Positions 24,737 through 33,176 of a stretch of 33,743 bases of DNA are shown one piece after another. Position numbers and translations under genes: made by a program. Below the pieces are notes generated by a model. It worked only from the letters and a program-made list of their open reading frames with translations, was not told where the DNA came from and did no database searches. The stretch spans positions 1 to 33,743 of the forward strand of contig JAFTCP010000053.1 of assembly GCA_017454625.1 (NCBI GenBank). The letters run 5' to 3'. This stretch comes from Synergistaceae bacterium (GTDB taxonomy: Bacteria; Synergistota; Synergistia; Synergistales; Aminobacteriaceae). The first letter of the stretch is position 1. Each line of letters opens with the position of its first letter.

Positions 24737-24822
24737 GTGAAAATTTTTCTCTCCTAATTTTTCTGCCTGTTTAATTTGTGGTTGTATATCATAAATTGAG
24801 AATTACTGCAAGTTTTGAAAGG

Positions 24823-25488
24823 TTAATAAAGCCGTATATCGTCAATCTGCCGCTCAAGCTCCGAAATCCCCCCGTCATTATTGATAATATAATCGCTCAT
24901 AGAAATTTTCTCATTCTGAGGCAGCAAAAATTTTTCCCTCCGTCTGAGTTCATCAAAGCTCCATCCTCGCGAAACTCTACATCTCTCAGCTCTCACGTCA
25001 AAATTGGCCGTAACATAAACGACAAAATTTATCCAGTCGAAAGAACTTCCAGCCTCGAACAATAACGGGATTTCTATAACGACATTTTCAGGTTTTGACG
25101 TAACGTGAGAAAGATTATCGGACACAATGACTTTTTCAAGTTTTCGTGCTTGTTCTGACGTAGAGGGAAATTCACGATTTATAATATTGGCCGCTCGTCT
25201 CTTAAGTTCGGACATAACGAGAGGATGAAGCATCTTGTTGCAATATTCGTGTTCGGTCTCGTCCGTGAAAATTATCCGGGCAATCTCAGGGATTAAGATT
25301 TTCCCGGAAGCGTCAAGAATTTTTTCTCCCCATCGATTTACGGCTTGAGCTTTCACGTCATCACGAAGCCACAAATTTTTAGCAACAACGTCAGCATCAA
25401 GACGCTCACAGCCTAATTTTTCAGCAAGGAGTTTTGAGACGGTCGATTTACCCGCCCCAATGTCTCCTGTGATTGCTATTGCCGCCAT
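24823..25488 (-). CDS. coaE: Dephospho-CoA kinase
   Basis: A 221-aa P-loop kinase completing coenzyme A synthesis. The start at 25488 (MAAIAITGDIGAGKST) is chosen because GGAG precedes it. A longer reading from 25608 adds 40 residues before the P-loop that are unlike the family. P-loop GDIGAGKS lies at 8-15, RLDADVVAKNLW follows, and the lid/substrate segment IEIPLLFEAG and the CRVSRGWSFDELRRRE region are present. The first 41 bases overlap the 3' end of pcrA. Confidence 0.93.
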   Translation of the reverse strand: MAAIAITGDIGAGKSTVSKLLAEKLGCERLDADVVAKNLWLRDDVKAQAVNRWGEKILDASGKILIPEIARIIFTDETEHEYCNKMLHPLVMSELKRRAANIINREFPSTSEQARKLEKVIVSDNLSHVTSKPENVVIEIPLLFEAGSSFDWINFVVYVTANFDVRAERCRVSRGWSFDELRRREKFLLPQNEKISMSDYIINNDGGISELERQIDDIRLY

Positions 25489-27499
25489 AGTTATTTTTTC
25501 TCCAGAAATAATTTTGCCCGCCTGAATTTCTCTCACGATATAACTTTCCTCTGTCGTCTGTCCTCTTGCATTCATCAGGGACTTCAAACAAGAAGCGAGA
25601 CAACTCATTTTCCTTAATTTCCCCGTAAAGCCTTCGTGAGCGTGCCGCCGATAAATACAATCTCTCTTCGGCTCTGGTCATTCCGACGTAAAAAACTCTG
25701 CGTTCTTCTTCAATAGTTTTGTCGTAATCCTCGTAATCTTTTCTGGGAGGGCTTGGAAAAATTCCTTCCTCTAATCCCACGATAAAGACGACGGGGAACT
25801 CAAGACCTTTCGAGGCGTGCAAAGTCATTAATCCTACGGCATCGCGAGCTTCCGCATCTCCTGTGTCTGCGTCCGTGAACAATGCGGCTTCAGCAAGTGC
25901 ATCAACTAAATTTCCATCTGGGACGATTGATTTTAACTCCCTCACGTTTGCGAGCCTCTCATCGGAATTTTCGGGGTATTGTGAGATTACATAGCCGATA
26001 TAATCCATCTCGTGCAAAATGTAATCTATAATTACTTTTATTCCAGTTTCAGAGAGCTTTAATATTTCACAGATGTGTTCAGCAAATTTTTTCATGGACT
26101 CTCCGGCTTTACCCTTAACTTTCCAATTTCCTTTAGCCGCGAACTCCCAAAAATTTAATGAGCTGTCAAAAAGTTCTTGGGGCTGTTCATTGAGCCATTC
26201 ATTCCATAATCCCAGAGTTTTCGGGCCAATTCCCGCTAAAATATATTTCGAGAGGTTAGCAATTCTTTCAAGCGAAATCATATCAAACGGGTTCACAGCG
26301 AGCTTCAACATTGCTAATACGTCTTTGACTTCAGCACGTTCATAAAATGACAAGCCCCGAATAATTCTGTACGGAATATTCTCCTCAAGGAAGCGCCGCT
26401 CATAAAGCCGGCTCATTGCGTTTTGACGGTATAATATCGCGATATTCCCGTAATTATAATTATAAACTCTGTGAAGCCTGTCAATTTCTTGAACGAGAAA
26501 ATCTGCCTCCTGAAAATCAGTCTGAGCAAGAAGCGTGTAAATTTTCTCTCCTGACGATTTCGCTGTGTGTAAATTCTTCTTGAGCCTGGACCTGTTATTG
26601 CGGATTAAAGCGTTCGATGCCTCTAAAATATTTTTGGTTGACCTGTAATTTTCATCGAGAATAATAGTTTTTGCGCCGGGAAAATCATTCGTGAAATTCA
26701 AGATTAATTCGACCTCCGCACCACGCCAGCCGTAAATTGATTGATCTGGATCACCGACGACGTTAATCGTGCAATTTTTCCCAGCGAGATATTTTATCAA
26801 TAAATACTGAGCCTTATTAACGTCCTGATACTCGTCAACAAGGAGCCACTGAATTTTACTTTGCTCGTATTTCTGGGTAATCATATCATTCTTCAGGATT
26901 TCAAGCGGCAGAATGATTAAATCGTCAAAGTCTACGGCGTTCAATTCCCGGAGCTTCTTCCTGTATAACTTTGCGAGATCAAGAAGCTGTTCATTCAGGA
27001 AAAACGGCTCATGAGGGATAGGCGACCATGACATATATTCGCGCGAGATAAGATCAAGAACTTCCATTACAGTCGGCTTTGAAATATTCGCTTCGGTCAT
27101 AATGTCCTTCATTAAGTTCTTGCAGTCGTCGCGGTCAAAAACTGTAAATCCATCACGGAGATTAACGATCTCTTTCGCGGCTTTCATGTTCCTGAACAAA
27201 AATTTTACCCCGAAGCTGTGAAAAGTCCCGGCACTAATCCTTGAAGCCTTTTCGCCAGGCACAAGCATATCAATTCTCGTACGCATTTCTCCGGCCGCTT
27301 TGTTCGTGAAAGTTACAGCGAGAATATTTTGCGGCTGAGTGATATTTTCGGCTGTGAGCCAGGCTATTTTGTGCGTCAAAACTCGGGTCTTTCCGCTTCC
27401 TGCTCCTGCAAGAACGAATAAAGGCCCGTCAATGTACTTCACTGCTTCCTGCTGACGTTCTGAGAGCTGAAACAGTATATTTTTTCCGTTTTCATTCAT
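25448..27499 (-). CDS. pcrA: ATP-dependent 3'-5' DNA helicase PcrA/UvrD
   Basis: A 683-aa superfamily 1 helicase for repair and removal of blocked forks. Helicase motifs are in order: LSERQQEAVKYIDGPLFVLA with Walker A AGAGSGKT (Q and P-loop motifs), FTNKAAGEM, LLVDEYQDVNKAQ (motif II), GDPDQSIYGWRGA (motif III), RYN/YRS loop LDENYRSTKNIL, VGLMTLHASKGLEFP (motif V) and RRVFYVGMTRAEERL (motif VI). It is somewhat shorter than typical PcrA (about 720-740) and lacks an obvious C-terminal Tudor-like RNAP-binding domain. It overlaps hypA by 8 bases and coaE by 41. Confidence 0.95.
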   Translation of the reverse strand: MNENGKNILFQLSERQQEAVKYIDGPLFVLAGAGSGKTRVLTHKIAWLTAENITQPQNILAVTFTNKAAGEMRTRIDMLVPGEKASRISAGTFHSFGVKFLFRNMKAAKEIVNLRDGFTVFDRDDCKNLMKDIMTEANISKPTVMEVLDLISREYMSWSPIPHEPFFLNEQLLDLAKLYRKKLRELNAVDFDDLIILPLEILKNDMITQKYEQSKIQWLLVDEYQDVNKAQYLLIKYLAGKNCTINVVGDPDQSIYGWRGAEVELILNFTNDFPGAKTIILDENYRSTKNILEASNALIRNNRSRLKKNLHTAKSSGEKIYTLLAQTDFQEADFLVQEIDRLHRVYNYNYGNIAILYRQNAMSRLYERRFLEENIPYRIIRGLSFYERAEVKDVLAMLKLAVNPFDMISLERIANLSKYILAGIGPKTLGLWNEWLNEQPQELFDSSLNFWEFAAKGNWKVKGKAGESMKKFAEHICEILKLSETGIKVIIDYILHEMDYIGYVISQYPENSDERLANVRELKSIVPDGNLVDALAEAALFTDADTGDAEARDAVGLMTLHASKGLEFPVVFIVGLEEGIFPSPPRKDYEDYDKTIEEERRVFYVGMTRAEERLYLSAARSRRLYGEIKENELSRFLFEVPDECKRTDDRGKLYRERNSGGQNYFWRKNNYGGNSNHRRHWGG

Positions 27500-27854
27500 G
27501 ATTTAACAAGCTGCTTTCGACTTCTAAGACTTCAATTGAGAGTTCTAAACCTGATAATAAATGCACGTTTCGACTTCCGCAATAAGGACACATAAACTCG
27601 CTGTCTTCACGGGTTCCGGTTCGTCCGCAAGCAAAACACTTAATCGTTACGGGAATAATCATCACCGATAAAATTGCGCCTTCGGCTGGAGTATCCTTTG
27701 AGACGGCGGCAAAAATGAAAGCCATCAACTCAGGATTAACTTTTCTCATGCCTCCGATTTTCAGCATAATTCTCCGGACTTTGCTCCAGCCTGATTCACG
27801 GCACAATCTCAGCACAGCATTATTCACGGAATTAGTCAGCGTAAATTCGTACAT
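27492..27854 (-). CDS. hypA: HypA-like hydrogenase nickel-insertion protein with Tyr2
   Basis: A 120-aa protein. The zinc site is complete: CFAC (C73, C76) and CPYC (C89, C92). Body motifs VRRIMLKIGGMRKVNPELM and ELSIEVLEVE match HypA. HypA binds Ni(II) through the N-terminal MHE sequence, with His2 essential. Here the protein begins MYE (codon TAC), so the key ligand is absent. It may not deliver nickel, or may use another site. No hypB or hydrogenase gene is nearby. It lies between cheR and pcrA in a tight minus-strand run. Confidence 0.85.
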   Translation of the reverse strand: MYEFTLTNSVNNAVLRLCRESGWSKVRRIMLKIGGMRKVNPELMAFIFAAVSKDTPAEGAILSVMIIPVTIKCFACGRTGTREDSEFMCPYCGSRNVHLLSGLELSIEVLEVESSLLNHE

Positions 27855-27860
27855 GCCTGA

Positions 27861-28664
27861 TTATTTTTTCGTGTAAAGGAACGGCCCCGCTGACTCAAAC
27901 CCGATTTTCTGATAACCGAATATCTGCTCAGTTGAACCGACAAGGAAATATCCGCCCGGTGCTAAAGCGTCAAAGAATTTGTGATAGAGCTTATCTTTGG
28001 TCTCAGCTGTGAAGTAAATTACGACGTTGCGGCATAAAATTATGTCATAGTTCGCCCCAAATGGATCCTCTATCATGTTCATACGCTTAAAACTCACTCG
28101 GCGTTTAATATCAGCGTTGACTTCATACGTTGCTCCTGCGTCTCGTGTAGTGAAATACTTCGCTAAATATTCTTTCGGAACGTTGAGAAGCTGAGTTTTC
28201 CTGTAAGTTGCCTTCTGGGCGAGTGCGATTGCTCCGGCATCAACGTCAGCGGCGAAAACGGGATTCATAGCGTCAATTCCGCATACAGCAGAGAGAATTG
28301 CGAGAGAATAAGGCTCTTCACCCGTTGCACAACCGGCGCTCCAGAGTTTTAAGCGTTTAGTCTTGCGTTTTGCGAACAACTCAGGAATAATCTTATCGCG
28401 TAACTTCCACCATTGGCTGTCATTCCTGAAAAATTCCGAGACGTTTATAGTCAGATGGTCGAGAAATTCACGTAACTTTTTCTCGTCCTTGTTAATCATG
28501 TCGAAATACTCATCGTAAGTCTTGCATCCCCAGCGGGACATTAACTCGTGAGTTCTGCGGTGAATTTGTTCTTTGTACGAGTTCAGGTCGATGCCGATTA
28601 ACTTTTTCAGCTTTATTTTGAACGTCGTGTAACCTGGATTGTTATAGTTATTTCTATCTTCCAT
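27861..28664 (-). CDS. cheR: Chemotaxis methyltransferase CheR
   Basis: A 267-aa SAM-dependent enzyme that methylates glutamates of chemoreceptors. The N-terminal helical domain includes LTINVSEFFRN (71-81). The SAM-binding WSAGCATGEEPYSLA lies at 108-122 and CRNVVIYF in the second half. The length is normal and there is no extra TPR domain. A strong AAGGAGG precedes ATG. No other che gene is visible, and its neighbours are frr and hypA. Confidence 0.94.
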   Translation of the reverse strand: MEDRNNYNNPGYTTFKIKLKKLIGIDLNSYKEQIHRRTHELMSRWGCKTYDEYFDMINKDEKKLREFLDHLTINVSEFFRNDSQWWKLRDKIIPELFAKRKTKRLKLWSAGCATGEEPYSLAILSAVCGIDAMNPVFAADVDAGAIALAQKATYRKTQLLNVPKEYLAKYFTTRDAGATYEVNADIKRRVSFKRMNMIEDPFGANYDIILCRNVVIYFTAETKDKLYHKFFDALAPGGYFLVGSTEQIFGYQKIGFESAGPFLYTKK

Positions 28665-28681
28665 TTAGCAATTACCTCCTT

Positions 28682-29239
28682 TTAATCCTCGAGAACCTCT
28701 TTTTCCTTAACTTTATAGACTTCATCAATCTTCTTGATATATTTATCCGTGATGTCCTGAACGTCTTTCGTTAATTTCTTCAGGTCATCTTCCGTAATTT
28801 CCGAAGCCTTTTCCTGTTTCTTGAGAGCCTCGATTGCGTCGCGCCTGTAATTCCTGATTACGACTTTGGACTCTTCGGCCTTACGCGCTAATAATTTCGT
28901 CAGTTCAACGCGCCTTGCTTTAGTGAGTTCGGGTAAAGTCATCCGGATAACTGTTCCGTCGCTCTGGGGTGTCATGCCGATATTGGCCGCGAGTATAGCT
29001 TTCTCCATAGCCTTCAAGCATGATTTATCGAACGGGGCAATCTGGATTACTCGGCTTTCAGGAATTGTGATATTCGCGAGCTGTTTAATCGTCGTCGGAT
29101 TTCCATAATAATCAACCTTAATATCGCTGACAAGTCCGGGATGAGCGCGGCCTGTTCTTATCGATAAATATTCGTTCTGCAAAAACGCAATGGCCTTGTC
29201 CATATTTTCCTTGAGTGCTGCTAGTTCATCTTTCGGCAT
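28682..29239 (-). CDS. frr: Ribosome recycling factor
   Basis: A 185-aa protein with the full RRF signature: IRTGRAHPGLVSDIKVDYYG, then PQSDGTVIRMTLPELTKARR, and a C-terminal coiled coil ending YKVKEKEVLED. Together with EF-G it splits the post-termination ribosome. It follows pyrH after a 188-bp gap containing interleaved inverted repeats. The ATG is preceded by a modest AGGA. Confidence 0.97.
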   Translation of the reverse strand: MPKDELAALKENMDKAIAFLQNEYLSIRTGRAHPGLVSDIKVDYYGNPTTIKQLANITIPESRVIQIAPFDKSCLKAMEKAILAANIGMTPQSDGTVIRMTLPELTKARRVELTKLLARKAEESKVVIRNYRRDAIEALKKQEKASEITEDDLKKLTKDVQDITDKYIKKIDEVYKVKEKEVLED

Positions 29240-29427
29240 GATTTTATCCTGCTGCCAGGTAAATTTATTTGGTGTGAATGACAGCTTGATATGACAGCAG
29301 GTTACGCCTCCTTTTATGATTTTACAAGCTGTTACTCATAAATAATTTCACGACTGATTTTTATCACAACAACTTGAGATTGACGGGAAAAATACGCAAT
29401 TTTCTCAAGTGTTATTCATAAATCGCT
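29240..29427 (-). other. Structured leader of frr with interleaved inverted repeats
   Basis: CCTGCTG (29248-29254) pairs with CAGCAGG (29295-29301). ACAGCTTG (29281-29288) pairs with CAAGCTGT (29325-29332). The two pairings interleave, a pseudoknot topology. Between them, on the minus strand, lies AAAAGGAGG (29307-29315) with no start codon after it. A separate ACTTGAG/CTCAAGT pair is at 29372-29410, near the pyrH end. Confidence 0.45.
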
Positions 29428-30138
29428 TTAAGCCTTAACGATCGTTCCGGTTTTGACACCTTCAATTATATTCTTCTCCCATCCGTTTTCTTGAACACTG
29501 ATTACCCAGACGGGAATTTTATTCTCACGGCAAATTGCGAAAGCCGCTGTATCCATGACTTCGATATTTCGTGTGATTGCTTCGCTGTAAGTCAACTCCG
29601 GCAAAAATTCAGCGTCAGGAAACTTCGCGGGATCCTTCGTGTAAATTCCGTTTACCTTCGTTCCCTTAACGACACAGTCAAGCCCCAATTCCGAAGCTCT
29701 TAACGCGGCGGCTGTGTCTGTCGAGAAAAAGGGATGTCCTGTTCCTGCTCCGAAGATTACGACATTTCCCGAAGCCAACAAACTTTTTGCGCGTTCACGA
29801 TTATACAACTCAGCAATCGGCGGCATTCCCACAGCTGAGAGAACTTGAGCGGGAACGTTGAGAGTTTCAAGCGAAAATTTCAGGGCTAAAGAGTTCATGA
29901 CAGTTCCGAGCATTCCGATGCTGTCTAAACTTGCGCGGTCAATCCCGTAATCGAGAGCATCACGCCCCCTTAACATATTTCCTCCGCCAATTACGATAGA
30001 TAACTCAATCCCGGCATTGCGAATTTCGGCCAATTTACGAGCGAAGTCGTTTACGGTCTTGAAGTCGATACCTGATTTTTTCTCGCCAGCTAAAACTTCA
30101 CCAGATAATTTTAATAGTATACGTTTGAAATTAGACAT
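29428..30138 (-). CDS. pyrH: Uridylate kinase
   Basis: A 236-aa UMP kinase of the amino-acid-kinase fold. The start at 30138 gives the standard MSNFKRILLKLSGEVLAG. An upstream in-frame start at 30213 would lie within the hairpin and is rejected. IGGGNMLRGRDALDYGIDRA and GTGHPFFSTDTAAALRASEL are the ATP and UMP sites. It makes UDP, which allosterically links it to pyrimidine supply. Its ribosome-binding site (GGGGA) lies in the 3' arm of a terminator-like hairpin between tsf and pyrH. Confidence 0.96.
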   Translation of the reverse strand: MSNFKRILLKLSGEVLAGEKKSGIDFKTVNDFARKLAEIRNAGIELSIVIGGGNMLRGRDALDYGIDRASLDSIGMLGTVMNSLALKFSLETLNVPAQVLSAVGMPPIAELYNRERAKSLLASGNVVIFGAGTGHPFFSTDTAAALRASELGLDCVVKGTKVNGIYTKDPAKFPDAEFLPELTYSEAITRNIEVMDTAAFAICRENKIPVWVISVQENGWEKNIIEGVKTGTIVKA

Positions 30139-30144
30139 GATGAT

Positions 30145-30176
30145 AAAAATTCCCCAGCGCAATTTAACACTGGGGA
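30145..30176 (-). terminator. Hairpin between tsf and pyrH: terminator or attenuator
   Basis: On the minus strand TCCCCAG/CTGGGGA (30176-30170 with 30157-30151) with a 12-nt loop is followed by T5. It terminates rpsB-tsf transcripts or masks the pyrH ribosome-binding site. Confidence 0.65.
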
Positions 30177-30187
30177 TAAAAATTTTC

Positions 30188-31063
30188 TTACTCGCCAATA
30201 CCGAAGCGGGCAAAACGTTTTACTTTAATCTTCGTGCCTAACTTTTTGCCGACTTCAGCAACGACATCTTTAATCTTCTTGTCGGAATCCCTGATATATT
30301 CCTGCTCAAGAAGGCATGTTGTCTCGAAATATTTTCTGAGTTTGCCCGGAATAATCTTGTCAACTTTGTCCGCAGGTTTTCCCTCATCGATTAACTGCTG
30401 ACGATAAACGGCCTTTTCACGGTCAATTACGTCTTCGGGTACGTCTTCAGGGACGAGATATGCGGGAGCGGCGGCGGCAATCTGCATGCAAATTTCGTGT
30501 CCAAGTTCAGCAAATTCGTCTGACTTCAGAGCGGCTTTGTCCTCAGCTTCAAGTTCAGCGAGAGCACCGACCTTGTAGTTGCTGTGAATGTAGCAGAAGG
30601 CTTTTCCGTCGGGAGCGTCGAAGCGTGCAAATCTCTTCAACACGATATTTTCGCCGAGCTTAGCGATTATCGCCGTAACGAGTTCATTAATCGTGCTTCC
30701 GGACTCATGAACACTCTCAAGTAAAGCGGCAACGTCAGCAAAAGTCTGCTTTCCAGCGACATGAGCAGTAATCTTGTTGCCCAAATCGTTGAACTCGTCA
30801 GTTTTCGCGACAAAGTCAGTCTCACTGTTAAGCTCAATCATAGCTCCAATCGTTGCGTCGTCGTTGAGAACGTAGAAAACTCTTCCGTCTGATGCTGTGC
30901 GTTCAGCTTTTTTCGCGGCTTTGGCTAATCCTTTTTCGCGGAGATAATCAATAGCCTTCTCCATGTCTCCGTTTGTTTCAGCGAGAGCCTTTTTGCAGTC
31001 CATCATTCCGGAGCCTGTGCGCTCGCGTAATTCCTTAACTTTTGCGGCTGTAATTTCTGCCAT
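30188..31063 (-). CDS. tsf: Elongation factor Ts
   Basis: A 291-aa EF-Ts that recharges EF-Tu with GTP. The N-terminal UBA-like KVKELRERTGSGMMDCKKAL and the core MIELNSETDFVAKTDEF (TDFV motif contacting EF-Tu) are conserved. The gene follows rpsB with only 3 bases between stop and start, the universal rpsB-tsf pair. Confidence 0.98.
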   Translation of the reverse strand: MAEITAAKVKELRERTGSGMMDCKKALAETNGDMEKAIDYLREKGLAKAAKKAERTASDGRVFYVLNDDATIGAMIELNSETDFVAKTDEFNDLGNKITAHVAGKQTFADVAALLESVHESGSTINELVTAIIAKLGENIVLKRFARFDAPDGKAFCYIHSNYKVGALAELEAEDKAALKSDEFAELGHEICMQIAAAAPAYLVPEDVPEDVIDREKAVYRQQLIDEGKPADKVDKIIPGKLRKYFETTCLLEQEYIRDSDKKIKDVVAEVGKKLGTKIKVKRFARFGIGE

Positions 31064-31066
31064 GAT

Positions 31067-31882
31067 TTAACCCTCCATTGTCTCGTCGTCAATATTGCCT
31101 TCATATTCTTCATGGAGGCGTTCACGTTCGGCCATTAATTCCTCATCGCTCAGGACATCGACAGCGCCCAAATCCTGAACAGGAATAATCACGGCATCTT
31201 CACCCTGCCGGCCTTCGATTACGGCGTTTGCCATTAAGCCGGTGATTAATTTAATTGCTCTGATTGCGTCGTCGTTGCCGGGAATTGGATAATCAATCAT
31301 TTCCGGGTCGCAGTTAGTATCGACGATTGAGACGACTGGAATATGAAGTTTACGGGCCTCAGCGATTGCGTTTTCCTCACGTCGCGGGTCAATCAGGAAG
31401 ATTGCATCGGGTGTTGAGGTCATCGCGGCAATTCCGCCTAAATATTTTTCGAGCTTGAGCTGTTCTTTCTTGAGTGCGGCTGTTTCTTTCTTCGTGAACT
31501 CTTCCCAAGTTCCTTCTTCGTCGTATTTTCTGAGTTCGAGCATGCGTGAAATTCTGCGTCTAATCGTCGGGAAGTTGGTCATTAAGCCGCCGAGCCAGCG
31601 TTGATTAATGTAGAATTGGCCGCATCGTGTTGCTTCGTCGCGGATTGTTTCCTGAGCCTGTCTCTTTGTTCCGACGAATAAGACATGTCCGCCGGCTGCT
31701 GCTGTCTCACGAATGAAATCATAAGCGCGGTCAAGACCTTTTACGGTTTTCTGAAGGTCAATGATGTAAACGCCGTTACGTTCGGTGAAAATATACGGTT
31801 TCATTTTGGGGTTCCAGCGGCGAGTTTGATGTCCGAAGTGGACTCCGCATTCGAGCAACTGTTTCATACTAGCAACTGCCAT
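31067..31882 (-). CDS. rpsB: 30S ribosomal protein S2
   Basis: A 271-aa S2. The start at 31882 gives [19 protein letters not shown] with TAGGAGG upstream. A 17-residue longer reading is rejected. [20 protein letters not shown] and [14 protein letters not shown] are typical, as is the Asp-rich [19 protein letters not shown]. The C-terminal tail from about 230 is extended and acidic. It is the first gene of rpsB-tsf, with a structured leader and an extended -10 promoter. Confidence 0.98.
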   Translation of the reverse strand: MAVASMKQLLECGVHFGHQTRRWNPKMKPYIFTERNGVYIIDLQKTVKGLDRAYDFIRETAAAGGHVLFVGTKRQAQETIRDEATRCGQFYINQRWLGGLMTNFPTIRRRISRMLELRKYDEEGTWEEFTKKETAALKKEQLKLEKYLGGIAAMTSTPDAIFLIDPRREENAIAEARKLHIPVVSIVDTNCDPEMIDYPIPGNDDAIRAIKLITGLMANAVIEGRQGEDAVIIPVQDLGAVDVLSDEELMAERERLHEEYEGNIDDETMEG

Positions 31883-31971
31883 AAAAAAATAATACCTCCT
31901 AAAGGTTATAAACTTGCGCTCACAATTAATCATGTAAAAATTAACATGACACCTTTAATTTAATATGAGCG
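31883..31971 (-). ncRNA. Candidate S2 leader RNA with pseudoknot potential
   Basis: The rpsB untranslated leader on the minus strand forms CGCTCA/TGAGCG (31971-31966 with 31922-31917) with an inner CATGT/ACATG hairpin (31948-31944 with 31935-31931). AAAGGT (31956-31951) inside the stem-loop is complementary to ACCTTT (31906-31901), which directly abuts the AGGAGG ribosome-binding site. That is a pseudoknot that could mask translation initiation. Confidence 0.45.
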
Positions 31972-31994
31972 TATGAAATTATTAAAACTTTGCT

Positions 31995-32003
31995 AGTATA
32001 TCA
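31995..32003 (-). promoter_or_regulatory. Extended -10 promoter of rpsB
   Basis: TGATATACT on the minus strand is an extended -10 about 110 bp before rpsB, just past the FkbM-like gene's terminator. No -35 is recognisable. Confidence 0.45.
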
Positions 32004-32006
32004 CAG

Positions 32007-32044
32007 AAAAAATCAGCCCTCCGAAAAAATCTTTTCAGAGAGCC
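32007..32044 (-). terminator. Terminator of the FkbM-like gene
   Basis: A 12-bp stem (32044-32033 with 32026-32015, three G-T pairs) is followed by six T on the minus strand (32012-32007). Confidence 0.85.
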
Positions 32045-32055
32045 AGTGAGAAATT

Positions 32056-33015
32056 TTATAAATCCATTACGTTGATACTTGCTATATCATATCCCTCTAA
32101 TTCTCTATTCCAACGGCCAAGTTCTATTTCCTTTAGCTTAGAATCGTTAGGAGTATCGATACTTAAAGGGAGGTTGACATCGTAATTTTCTGTAAAATTA
32201 TATTTGCTGCGAAGTACGTATGAAGTTTCAAGCAAATTGCAAAACTTTTTGCCGCCAACTGAAATGTAATAATTCACGATCTCATTAGTGCTTGCGTGAA
32301 TGTGAACAAGTTGATGCGTTGTGTTTATTTTTCTTAAGGCAGCAAGTACCTGCTCAGGATTATTATTTGTGATTAATCCGTGAAATTCTATATTAATCTG
32401 GTCAAACTGTTTCAGAACTTCAGGATGTACAGCCGATAAAAATCCCCATTCAGCGCCCTCAACGTCCATCTTTAATATCATTCCGTGTTCATTCTCGTGA
32501 TGATTTCGAGAGATTAACTCTTCAAGCGTCTTTAAGCGTTCATCTTGGGTTTTGCCGTCAGCTATTCCCAATTTATCCCAATGAAAGCGCGGGTTTTCTT
32601 CGGGTAAATTCTCTATCGTGTGATCGTACATAAATATGTCATAACCTCGCGAGGCCATATCTTTATCCCAGCTTACATCGTTAGAAATCCCGAAAGAATA
32701 AGCGATGCTGTCTTTATGAAAATCGTTCAGCATGATATATCCTCCGTCATAGTTACGTCCCACACGAGAAAGTTCAAAGCCTTCAACTTTCTCTATACGG
32801 AGCAATTCATGAAGTTCATGATAATAATTTTCAGAAATTATTATTTCGCGGGGAGTATCAAGCCTGATTAAATTTTTTACCGGCCAAGCATAAAGCATAA
32901 ACGCAACAGCCTTAACTGGATGACCTGAATGCTGGTGAAAATTAACTATCCTATGAAACAGCCTATTCCCACGAACAATTTTACGAGCGATTTGCTTGCA
33001 GAAGTTCTGTATCAT
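32056..33015 (-). CDS. FkbM-like SAM-dependent methyltransferase
   Basis: A 319-aa protein. Family features: RVGRNYDGGYIM (84-95), IAYSFGISNDVSWDKDMA (104-121), the acidic strand end YDHTI (130-134) and LKMDVEGAEW (181-190), as in FkbM/Methyltransf_21 enzymes. The C-terminal part is less conserved. Such enzymes often methylate sugars or O-linked groups on surface or natural-product molecules. The target is unknown. AT-rich codon use and the unlinked position between terminators suggest an independently acquired unit. There is no signal peptide. Confidence 0.78.
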   Translation of the reverse strand: MIQNFCKQIARKIVRGNRLFHRIVNFHQHSGHPVKAVAFMLYAWPVKNLIRLDTPREIIISENYYHELHELLRIEKVEGFELSRVGRNYDGGYIMLNDFHKDSIAYSFGISNDVSWDKDMASRGYDIFMYDHTIENLPEENPRFHWDKLGIADGKTQDERLKTLEELISRNHHENEHGMILKMDVEGAEWGFLSAVHPEVLKQFDQINIEFHGLITNNNPEQVLAALRKINTTHQLVHIHASTNEIVNYYISVGGKKFCNLLETSYVLRSKYNFTENYDVNLPLSIDTPNDSKLKEIELGRWNRELEGYDIASINVMDL

Positions 33016-33041
33016 GACTTCACGCCCCAGTCTTCATACAC

Positions 33042-33075
33042 AAAAAACGCCCGGATAAAACTTTACCCGAACGTT
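33042..33075 (-). terminator. Terminator of the ysxC transcript
   Basis: An 11-bp stem with three G-T pairs (33075-33065 with 33056-33046) and T6 on the minus strand lies about 100 bp after the ysxC stop. The intervening bases have no gene. Confidence 0.75.
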
Positions 33076-33176
33076 GGAATTTGCTATTATCAATGAAAAC
33101 TTTACGAGTTACGAGAGAAGACAGAGCGAGCCACGAGCCACATTATACAAATTTGCGTGCATTCTTGTCAATCCTT

